NCBI GenBank assembly: GCA_030150565.1
Contig: JASLFR010000103.1
Location: 1-5,822 of the forward strand
Reading direction: 5' to 3'
DNA length: 5,822 nt
Origin: Cardiobacteriales bacterium
GTDB taxonomy: Bacteria; Pseudomonadota; Gammaproteobacteria; Cardiobacteriales; Wohlfahrtiimonadaceae
Part shown: in pieces, positions 1 through 5,822 of the stretch
Layout: each line of letters begins with the position of its first letter
How positions within the stretch are numbered: the stretch's first letter is position 1
The notes under the pieces: model-generated
Seen by the model: only the letters and a program-made list of their open reading frames with translations
Told to the model about the DNA's origin: nothing
The model's database searches: none
Translations under genes and position numbers: made by a program

Positions 1-2927
1 TCAATAGAGATATTTGCTCTCTTAGAGAGATAATCGCTCATCTGATAATAGAGATTCCCCTCCCCAAAAGTGAGCGATGCTAAGAGCTCTTTAGCAACCT
101 CAGGAAGCGGAACAAAATTTCGACGAATAGCGCGAGGAAGCGTACGCATCAGCTCTGTGATCTTCTCCTCAATTAATCCTGGCACGAGCCAATCGAGCCG
201 CACTTTATCGAGAAGATTGAGCGCCGCTAGAGGAACAAGAAGCGTCATCCCATCACTCTCATCTGAAGGATCAAAAAGGTAGAGCGCATTGAGAGTTAAT
301 TGATTAAAACTGACCGTTTCAGGGAAATCCTCTAAATTGAGCGCATCATCACGCGCTAAAATCTCCTCTTCGGTGAAGATAAGCGCCTCATTATTCTTAG
401 GATTGCGTGCCCACTTCTGTAGCGAAGCGACTGAATAACACTCTGCAGGAATCCGCTTCTCATACCACTCAAAGAGCTTCCACTCCTCCACTAAAATATC
501 GCGGCGGCGTGTCTTCTCCTCCATCAACTCAACCGCTTCAATCGTACGGCTATTTTTACGGTAAAAATCGGCTCGAATCTCAATATCCCCTTGAACGAGC
601 CCCTCCCGAATCATCAACTCTCTCGAGAGTTGTGGCTCAATCTTCCCAAAACTTACCACACGATTTTTAATGATCTGCAGACCAAATAGACTCACAGACT
701 CATACGCAATCGCCTGCCCCTGCTTCTTGCTCCATGTCGGTTCGCTATAGTGGGAGCGAGTGAGATGATCTGCTATCGATTCTAACCATTCAGGATTGAT
801 CGCAGCGCAGATTCGGGCGTAGACTTGAGCAGTCTCCACAATCTCCATCGCCATGATCCATTTTGGGGGCTTTTTAAAGAGAAATGAGCCTGGAAAGATT
901 CTAAACTTACGCCCATTACTGCCACTGTAGAGATACTCCTCCCCAAGCTCCCCAATCTGATCGAGAAGCCCTGTTAAGATCGCTTGATGAATCGCATCAT
1001 CATTAAAGGTGGGGAAGCTCTGAACCTGCTCACTATTCTCCCCCTTAATCTCGGGGAAAGGGTTGATCTTAATTCTTAAATCTTTTGCACTCTTTAGAAG
1101 CTGCTGATAGAGATCGTACCACTCCCGCATCCGCACAAAAGAGAGAAAGTAACGGCGTGCAATTTTACGCAACGTCGCTTGGCTACTCCCTTTTGCCAAT
1201 GTTTGGTACCACGTCCAGAGATTGAGATAACTGATGAAATCTGAACGCTCTGCTCTAAAGAGACGATGGCGCTGATCCGCTTGTTGCTGATACTCAAGCG
1301 GGCGCTCCCGTGGATCTTGAATCGCAAGCGCCGCCACAATAATGAGCACCTCATGCTCTACCCCCCGCTCCGCTCCTGCAAGAAGCATCGCTCCAAAACG
1401 GGGATCGATGGGAAGTTGAGCTAATACCCGCCCAATCTTTGTCAAAGAGCCGTTACTTCTGACAGCTCGCAACTCTTTCAGGGTCTGAAAGCCCTCCCGA
1501 ATCTGGCGTGATTCAGGCGCTTCAATAAAGGGGAATGATTCAGGATCGCCAAGACGGAGATGCCCCATCTGTAGAAGCACGGAAGCAAGATGGGTGCGTA
1601 AAATTTCAGGATCCAAAAATTGGGGACGACTCTCAAAATCCTCCTCACTGTAGAGACGGATTGCGATCCCTTCACTCACCCGTCCACAACGCCCTGAACG
1701 CTGATTCGCCGCAGCTTGTGCAATCGGTTCTATCAAGAGGCTCTGCATCCGTGAACGGGCGTTATAACGGCTCACTCGCGCCAATCCTGGATCGATCACA
1801 TACTTAATGCCAGGGACTGTGAGCGATGTCTCAGCAACGTTTGTTGAAAGTACAATCCTCTTCTGATGGGATTGTCGAAAGATTCGATTCTGCTCCTGCT
1901 GACTTAGACGGGAGAAGAGGGGCAAAATCTCATACTCTTGCTTAAATTCACGGCTCAATAGCTCTGCCGTCTCCCGAATCTCCCGCTCCCCCGAGAGGAA
2001 AATGAGAATATCCCCAGCAGGCTCTCTACGTAACTCATAAACGGCATCGATGATCGCATCACCAAGCTCCTTTATTTCAGGCCCCTCCTCTCCAAACTCC
2101 TCCTGATTAAGGAGAGGACGGTAGCGGATCTCAACAGGATAGGTGCGCCCAGAGACCTCAATAATCGGCACCTTATCCACACCCCCAAAGTAGTTCGCAA
2201 ATCGTTCCGTATCGATGGTAGCTGATGTGATGATCAATTTTAGATCGGGGCGCTTTGGGAGGATATTTTTTAAAATTCCTAATAGAAAATCGATATTGAG
2301 GCTCCGCTCATGCGCCTCATCGATAATGATCACCTCATACTGATTCAGATAGCGATCTCGCCCCAACTCTGTAAGCAGAATCCCATCTGTCATCAATTTT
2401 AAGATGGTGGAGTCTTCCGTTTTATCATTAAAACGCATCTTATACCCCACGATTCCACCAAGTGGCACTTGAAGCTCCTCTGCCACTCGTGCAGCTACCG
2501 TTCTGGCAGCGATACGGCGGGGCTGAGTATGCCCAATCATCCCTCTCGCCCCATAACCGAGCTCCATACAGAATTTTGCCAATTGCGTTGTCTTCCCTGA
2601 CCCTGTCTCTCCACAAATCACCACTACTTGATGTGATTTAATCGCTTCTAAAATCTCAGGGCGCGCCTGCACAATCGGTAATGATTCATCATAATGGAGC
2701 GCCTCCACCGTCTGGGGAAGCGTCGCTTCTCTTAGCTCAACCGCTTCAACGGAGGCGACAATTCGCTCTTTTAAGCGAGCCCAACGCTCCTGAAAATCCT
2801 CAGGAGAGAGTGCATGATTTCGGCGCGATAAAAAGCGGAGCTCTCGCCCTAAAAAATGGCGATCGGCACTCTTCGTGTGGGGTAATAATTGAGTTAATTG
2901 CGCTTTTTCAGTGGCAAAATCGGACAT
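1..2927 (-). CDS. hrpA: ATP-dependent RNA helicase HrpA, DEAH-box (3'-truncated by window edge)
   Basis: This is a DEAH/RHA-family NTP-dependent RNA helicase acting in the cytoplasm. The E. coli homologue has been tied to mRNA processing and, more recently, to handling stalled ribosomes. The frame is open from the ATG at 2927 to the left edge, giving 975 codons with no stop found. Visible motifs are Walker A GETGSGKTT (residues 106-114, Lys112), TQPRR (134-138), DEAH (203-206), SAT (235-237), TNVAETS (362-368) and QRSGRCGR (409-416). These are followed by the HA2-like region with QDPRERP and then the long C-terminal half typical of HrpA (DUF3418), including KKPPKW (about 686-690). E. coli HrpA is about 1300 residues, so roughly 300 are missing beyond the edge. 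The similarity continues past residue 900, which separates it from the shorter HrpB. A second in-frame ATG lies seven codons upstream at 2948; 2927 is preferred because purine-rich sequence precedes it, though its Shine-Dalgarno is weak. All helicase residues checked are intact, so it should be active. Confidence 0.96.
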   Translation of the reverse strand, partial: MSDFATEKAQLTQLLPHTKSADRHFLGRELRFLSRRNHALSPEDFQERWARLKERIVASVEAVELREATLPQTVEALHYDESLPIVQARPEILEAIKSHQVVVICGETGSGKTTQLAKFCMELGYGARGMIGHTQPRRIAARTVAARVAEELQVPLGGIVGYKMRFNDKTEDSTILKLMTDGILLTELGRDRYLNQYEVIIIDEAHERSLNIDFLLGILKNILPKRPDLKLIITSATIDTERFANYFGGVDKVPIIEVSGRTYPVEIRYRPLLNQEEFGEEGPEIKELGDAIIDAVYELRREPAGDILIFLSGEREIRETAELLSREFKQEYEILPLFSRLSQQEQNRIFRQSHQKRIVLSTNVAETSLTVPGIKYVIDPGLARVSRYNARSRMQSLLIEPIAQAAANQRSGRCGRVSEGIAIRLYSEEDFESRPQFLDPEILRTHLASVLLQMGHLRLGDPESFPFIEAPESRQIREGFQTLKELRAVRSNGSLTKIGRVLAQLPIDPRFGAMLLAGAERGVEHEVLIIVAALAIQDPRERPLEYQQQADQRHRLFRAERSDFISYLNLWTWYQTLAKGSSQATLRKIARRYFLSFVRMREWYDLYQQLLKSAKDLRIKINPFPEIKGENSEQVQSFPTFNDDAIHQAILTGLLDQIGELGEEYLYSGSNGRKFRIFPGSFLFKKPPKWIMAMEIVETAQVYARICAAINPEWLESIADHLTRSHYSEPTWSKKQGQAIAYESVSLFGLQIIKNRVVSFGKIEPQLSRELMIREGLVQGDIEIRADFYRKNSRTIEAVELMEEKTRRRDILVEEWKLFEWYEKRIPAECYSVASLQKWARNPKNNEALIFTEEEILARDDALNLEDFPETVSFNQLTLNALYLFDPSDESDGMTLLVPLAALNLLDKVRLDWLVPGLIEEKITELMRTLPRAIRRNFVPLPEVAKELLASLTFGEGNLYYQMSDYLSKRANISI

Positions 2928-2967
2928 AGTGGCTCTATCTTCTCTCATTTTTCAGTAGGAATAAGGA

Positions 2968-2992
2968 GAGCGCCTCAGAGATCGAGGCGCTC
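2968..2992 (-). terminator. Stem-loop between slyX and hrpA, probable leftward intrinsic terminator
   Basis: A perfect 9-bp inverted repeat (GAGCGCCTC at 2968-2976 pairing with GAGGCGCTC at 2984-2992) encloses a 7-base loop. Read leftward it is followed by TCCTTATTCCT, which is T-rich but broken. Read rightward there is no T-tract. It lies 46 bases after the slyX stop, so it most likely ends the DUF58-tgpA-slyX transcript. The imperfect tract means termination may be partial, letting some transcription reach hrpA, whose start is about 40 bases further on. Confidence 0.55.
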
Positions 2993-3002
2993 ATCAAAGA
3001 TT

Positions 3003-3049
3003 GATTCAATAATGGGTAGAGTGTAACACGCCCTCGATTCAATAGTGGG
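3003..3049. repeat. Pair of 14-base near-identical direct repeats at the slyX 3' end
   Basis: GATTCAATAATGGG at 3003-3016 and GATTCAATAGTGGG at 3036-3049 agree at 13 of 14 positions and are spaced 33 bases start to start. The right copy contains the slyX stop codon and the last codons for Pro-His-Tyr; the left copy is noncoding. It may be the trace of a small local duplication that extended past the stop, or chance. No function is implied by the sequence alone. Confidence 0.5.
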
Positions 3050-3287
3050 GTGGGCGCTCCTGTTCTGGGGTGTATTGCTCCCCCTCTCCACGATCACTCT
3101 GCTCTTTTAACCGCTCTGCAAGAAGCGTCATACTGTTGTGGAGCCGATCGATCATCCGCTGCTGCTCGATAATCGTCTCATTTAAGGTATTGAGCGTATC
3201 TTCATGAAAGCTCTCTCTCATCTCAAGCTCTGCAATACGCTCCTTTAACCACTCTATCTCTTCACTTAAGGGCAATTTCTCACTCAT
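3039..3287 (-). CDS. slyX: SlyX family coiled-coil protein
   Basis: This is a small acidic protein of 82 residues, slightly longer than the roughly 72 of E. coli SlyX. Its function is unknown; the family is widespread in proteobacteria and takes its name from proximity to slyD in E. coli. Residues about 7-63 form a heptad-patterned coiled coil with alternating Leu/Ile and Glu/Lys/Arg (for example IEWLKERIAELE at 11-22 and LNTLNETIIEQQ at 32-43). A polar, probably disordered tail follows and ends in PPHY (79-82), the family's hallmark C-terminus. There is no signal peptide or membrane segment, so it should be cytoplasmic. The start ATG overlaps the tgpA stop as ATGA, with AGGAG at 3296-3300 eight bases upstream, which supports this start and suggests translational coupling to tgpA. 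The slyD gene is not its neighbour here. Confidence 0.9.
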   Translation of the reverse strand: MSEKLPLSEEIEWLKERIAELEMRESFHEDTLNTLNETIIEQQRMIDRLHNSMTLLAERLKEQSDRGEGEQYTPEQERPPHY

Positions 3288-5308
3288 CCTCTTAACTCCT
3301 CTTCTCTTCGCTCCCGTTTGAGTGCTCGAGCCGCTACTCGATAAGCGGTCTCAACACTCTTTGGGGGGATTTTACTATCTGGCTGATAGAGATAATACTC
3401 CAATTGCTCTAAAAAATAGTGGAGAGTTTGCAAGCTTTCCTCCTTAAGGTGGGGCGTTACTTCGCTTAAGAGCGCACGGGGTGAGATCCCTTCTGCAAGG
3501 GGCTCTTTAAGAAGAGGATTGATGAGCGCAATAAGATCTCGATAACGCCCCTCAACCCCTCTATTCCAATTACGCCACGGCTTAATAAAGAGCAGAGCAA
3601 CTAATAGTAGTAGAGGAAGGAGCGCTGTGAGCAAAATAGTGAGCAATTTTTTCAGATTGAGCGTACCAAACCACTCCTCTAAAAATTTAAGATGAGTTTT
3701 TGCGTTGTAACCGAGAATAAATTTTGCCCAGTAATACTCAATGCGCTCACCTAACGCTACCCCCTTCGCCTTCGCCCACTGTAGAAGAGTCCCCTCAAAA
3801 CGGCGCTCCCCATCTTGGAGCGTATCTAAATCATCCTCAACACGGCTCGGATGGATCGCTGCGGTGGGGTCAAAACGCTTCCACCCCTCCCCTTGCACCC
3901 AATACTCAACCCATGCATGAGCGTGAGAACTTCGCACCTGAATGCGATTCTCTTCAGGCTCAATAATCCCCCCTAAATACCCTACAACTACACGAGCGGG
4001 CGTCCCTGCTGCCCTTAATAAAAATGCTGCACTACTAGCATAATGCTCACAAAACCCACGTCCTGAGTCGAAAAAGAAATTATCAACAAAATCGCCTGTA
4101 ATACGATTTGGCTTTAATGTGTAGTAGAACTCATTATTGTGAATATATTGACGGAGATACTCCACCTGCGCATCAGGGATTAATCCTGATAGATGTTGAT
4201 CTACCCAACGTTGAGCCTCCTGATTACTTCGTCGATCAAAGAGGGTGTGCACCCGCACCTCAGAAGAGCGGGGATCGAGATTCGGAGAGAGTAATGATCC
4301 ACTATAAGCGGTAAGATCGTAACGAATTTTACTCGTCATCGGGATCTTATTCTCTAGGTGAAAGTCCCCATACATCTCATATTGCTGGGGTAAATCGCTC
4401 ATAGAGAGATCGAGCACTGCAAGAAATTTATCCTGCGTCGGCTCCATCATCACCGTGTAGTGGTAGATATTTTGATAATTAAGCTTTGCGTTCGGTCTTC
4501 TACGATCATGCTCCAACCATGGGGAGCGGCTCCACTCAACTCCATCAAAATAATCGAGCGTTAAGACGCGCCAATAGAGTTCAGAACGAGGGGGCATCTT
4601 CCCCTTAAAATCGGCCCAAAAGATCAGTTTATCCTCATCAATCAGCTCAGAGATATCTCCTGGACTCATACGATCGGAAACCCCTGTTTTAGAGAGCATC
4701 TCCGTCCCCTCTCGATTTAAGGAGAGCAGTGAGGGGAAGCGGGGAAAGAAGAGGAACAATAGCACCATAAAAGGGAGGGCAAAGAGGATCGTTTTTCGCG
4801 CCTCATTGAAGAGAAAACGGTTACTAAAGGGGCGATGGGTACTCTGCTGTAATCCAATCAACGCCATTGTCGTAACTGTAAAAGGGATCAGCGCATAGAG
4901 CGCAGTCAAAATCGTATTATTGAAGATGAAGTTGATCCCGATAGAGAAGTAGGCAAGAAAAATCAGCACCTCCCCATCACGAATGCTCTTCGCTTCAATA
5001 AATTTAAAGGAGAAGAGCATCATAAAGAGCGCACTAAACCCGACGCTATTGAAAAATTTACCGTAAAGCAAGTAAAAGAGCCCCACCATTCCCAAAACGT
5101 AGAATGTTTTAAAGAGGCGACTGGGGAACTTTGCCCGCTGCCGATAGATCTCTACCCGCCAGAAGAAGCTAATCACCGCAGGAACGATAATCCAGAGTGG
5201 AAGATAGAGAAAAAAGTGGGGAATAATCGACACTGCATAGCTCACCATCAGCCATAGAAGTGAGCTACGGGGAATTAAGCGGTCACGATAAGCGATCTGT
5301 TTTGTCAT
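3284..5308 (-). CDS. tgpA: TgpA-type membrane protein with periplasmic transglutaminase-like domain (DUF3488/DUF4129)
   Basis: This is an inner-membrane protein with a periplasmic transglutaminase-like (cysteine protease fold) domain. The P. aeruginosa homologue TgpA is about 668 residues and reported essential; its natural substrate is not established. This copy has 674 residues. The N-terminal 190 residues hold about six membrane segments (clear stretches near 17-50, 67-84, 91-103, 113-130, 133-152 and 172-189). A periplasmic region follows, containing the core GRGFCEHYASSAAF (417-429) with Cys420, SSHAHAWVEYW (460-470) with His464, and GWKRFDPTA (475-483) with Asp480. The 44- and 16-residue spacings equal those of the P. 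aeruginosa triad as I recall it, so the site looks complete. A last membrane helix lies at about 553-575, followed by a cytoplasmic helical tail (DUF4129-like). The start is fixed by AGGAG six bases upstream. It sits nine bases after the DUF58 gene and overlaps slyX by four. Confidence 0.93.
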   Translation of the reverse strand: MTKQIAYRDRLIPRSSLLWLMVSYAVSIIPHFFLYLPLWIIVPAVISFFWRVEIYRQRAKFPSRLFKTFYVLGMVGLFYLLYGKFFNSVGFSALFMMLFSFKFIEAKSIRDGEVLIFLAYFSIGINFIFNNTILTALYALIPFTVTTMALIGLQQSTHRPFSNRFLFNEARKTILFALPFMVLLFLFFPRFPSLLSLNREGTEMLSKTGVSDRMSPGDISELIDEDKLIFWADFKGKMPPRSELYWRVLTLDYFDGVEWSRSPWLEHDRRRPNAKLNYQNIYHYTVMMEPTQDKFLAVLDLSMSDLPQQYEMYGDFHLENKIPMTSKIRYDLTAYSGSLLSPNLDPRSSEVRVHTLFDRRSNQEAQRWVDQHLSGLIPDAQVEYLRQYIHNNEFYYTLKPNRITGDFVDNFFFDSGRGFCEHYASSAAFLLRAAGTPARVVVGYLGGIIEPEENRIQVRSSHAHAWVEYWVQGEGWKRFDPTAAIHPSRVEDDLDTLQDGERRFEGTLLQWAKAKGVALGERIEYYWAKFILGYNAKTHLKFLEEWFGTLNLKKLLTILLTALLPLLLLVALLFIKPWRNWNRGVEGRYRDLIALINPLLKEPLAEGISPRALLSEVTPHLKEESLQTLHYFLEQLEYYLYQPDSKIPPKSVETAYRVAARALKRERREEELRG
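3296..3300 (-). promoter_or_regulatory. Ribosome binding site of slyX inside the tgpA coding end
   Basis: AGGAG lies eight bases before the slyX ATG and within the last tgpA codons (Glu-Glu-Leu-Arg-Gly). It supports the ATG at 3287 as the true start and shows that slyX translation is initiated within the tgpA message. Confidence 0.7.
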
Positions 5309-5314
5309 TCTTCT

Positions 5315-5320
5315 CTCCTA
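5315..5320 (-). promoter_or_regulatory. Ribosome binding site of tgpA overlapping the upstream stop codon
   Basis: On the minus strand TAGGAG places the TAG stop of the DUF58 gene (5318-5320) inside the AGGAG Shine-Dalgarno (5315-5319), six bases before the tgpA ATG. Ribosomes ending the DUF58 gene would be positioned directly to restart, which fits coupled synthesis of the two membrane-associated partners. Confidence 0.75.
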
Positions 5321-5822
5321 AATTTGATAGAGTGCCAGCGCCTGTAAGCAGCGATCACGATGCTCTGCTCCCGACTCTGGAAGCATCTCAAGAGAGCCGA
5401 GTTTAAATCCATAACGGTACCCTCGCCCTTCAGCAAGCAAGATTAAGTACGCCATCTTTGAAAGAACCTCCTCTAAAGGGCCACTCTGAGCATCATCCCG
5501 AATCCAGATCGTCTCCGCATCATCCCCCCTAAATTGCTTAATGTAGACCCCCTGCCCTTTTGCATAGGCACTCCAATAGATTCTCTGCAGAGGATCCCCC
5601 GCACGGTAAGGGCGCAACCCCTCATAATCTTCCACCCCATCGCTCAACTGCCCTAGAAGATCGCTACTCTCCTTATCATCAAGCAATTGATCATAGCTAA
5701 AGGAGAAGCCTTGATTCTCAAGTGGGCGAGGATAGACAAGAAGAGAGCTCTCCAAGTAGAGGTAGCTCCATGCACGAAAAAGACCGAGCGGATAGCGGCT
5801 CTCCACCGTAACTCGCCCCATC
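5318..5822 (-). CDS. DUF58 domain-containing protein, C-terminal part (5'-truncated by window edge)
   Basis: The last 167 residues of a DUF58-family protein are visible; the gene continues past the right edge. Family members of this type are usually 300 or more residues with two N-terminal membrane helices and a von Willebrand A-like C-terminal domain. Counting from the Met at 5821, RYPLGLFRAWSYL (9-21) and DYEGLRPYRAGDPLQRIYWSAYAKG (65-89) match the two most conserved stretches of the family. The Met at 5821 is internal rather than the start, because the conserved RYPLGLFRAW block needs membrane sequence before it. The C-terminus ends LALYQI and its TAG overlaps the tgpA ribosome binding site. 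DUF58 genes are commonly found between a MoxR AAA+ ATPase gene and a tgpA-like gene; the second is present here. The biochemical role is unknown, with chaperone-like or envelope-linked functions suggested for the module. Confidence 0.9.
   Translation of the reverse strand, partial: MGRVTVESRYPLGLFRAWSYLYLESSLLVYPRPLENQGFSFSYDQLLDDKESSDLLGQLSDGVEDYEGLRPYRAGDPLQRIYWSAYAKGQGVYIKQFRGDDAETIWIRDDAQSGPLEEVLSKMAYLILLAEGRGYRYGFKLGSLEMLPESGAEHRDRCLQALALYQI

Noticed and set aside
70..1807. Short open frames at 70-282, 407-670 and 1535-1807 (plus) and 1094-1354 and 1478-1675 (minus, other frame)
   Set aside because: All lie inside the hrpA frame, which is strongly supported by motifs along its length. 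Their translations are low in hydrophobic core pattern, rich in Ser/Arg/Pro, and match nothing I recognise.
1..2927. Possible frameshift or pseudogene in hrpA
   Set aside because: I checked the frame at several points between the start and the left edge and all fall in the same phase, with helicase and C-terminal motifs in order. Nothing suggests a break.
2681..2929. Plus-strand open frame of 82 codons opposite the hrpA 5' end
   Set aside because: It is antisense to the conserved N-terminal part of hrpA, has no convincing ribosome binding site and no recognisable protein features.
3724..4314. Plus-strand open frames at 3724-3966 and 4108-4314
   Set aside because: They are antisense to the transglutaminase core of tgpA. 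Conservation there is explained by the minus-strand protein.
3284..5308. Possibility that the TgpA-like protein is catalytically dead
   Set aside because: Cys420, His464 and Asp480 are all present with the family's spacing, and the surrounding GFCEHYAS, HAHAWVE and FDPTA blocks are intact.
1..5822. Mobile elements, CRISPR arrays, tRNA or rRNA genes, phage or defence genes
   Set aside because: No terminal inverted repeats, regularly spaced repeats, cloverleaf-like segments or transposase/integrase frames were seen. Nearly all the sequence is taken up by four co-oriented core-type genes.

Overview
The window shows four genes, all read leftward (minus strand): the 3' end of a DUF58-family gene, a complete tgpA-like transglutaminase membrane protein, a complete slyX and the 5' three quarters of hrpA. 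The mix fits a gammaproteobacterium: HrpA aligns along its length with the enterobacterial protein as I remember it, SlyX ends in the typical PPHY tail, and the DUF58-TgpA pair is common in Pseudomonas-like bacteria. Base composition is moderate (near 45-50% GC by eye). I cannot name the genus; a low-GC lineage such as Cardiobacteriales is only a guess.

Right part (5822 to 3039): DUF58, tgpA and slyX are packed as one transcription unit. The DUF58 stop lies inside the tgpA Shine-Dalgarno sequence, and the tgpA stop overlaps the slyX start in an ATGA. Translation of the three is probably coupled. In related genomes a MoxR-type AAA+ ATPase gene usually precedes DUF58; it would lie beyond the right edge and cannot be seen here.

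Middle (3038 to 2928): a 111-base gap holds a 9-bp perfect stem-loop, probably the terminator of the tgpA-slyX unit or a leaky attenuator ahead of hrpA. It also holds one half of a 14-base near-exact duplication whose other half is the slyX stop region.

Left part (2927 to 1): hrpA, an intact DEAH-box RNA helicase reading frame of 975 codons that leaves the window with its last roughly 300 residues missing. It appears uninterrupted.

Functionally, DUF58 and TgpA belong to an envelope-associated module, SlyX is a small coiled-coil protein of unknown role, and HrpA is an RNA helicase with no obvious tie to the others. I found no mobile element, CRISPR array, RNA gene or defence system. This looks like ordinary core chromosome, and I do not see a previously undescribed system in it.
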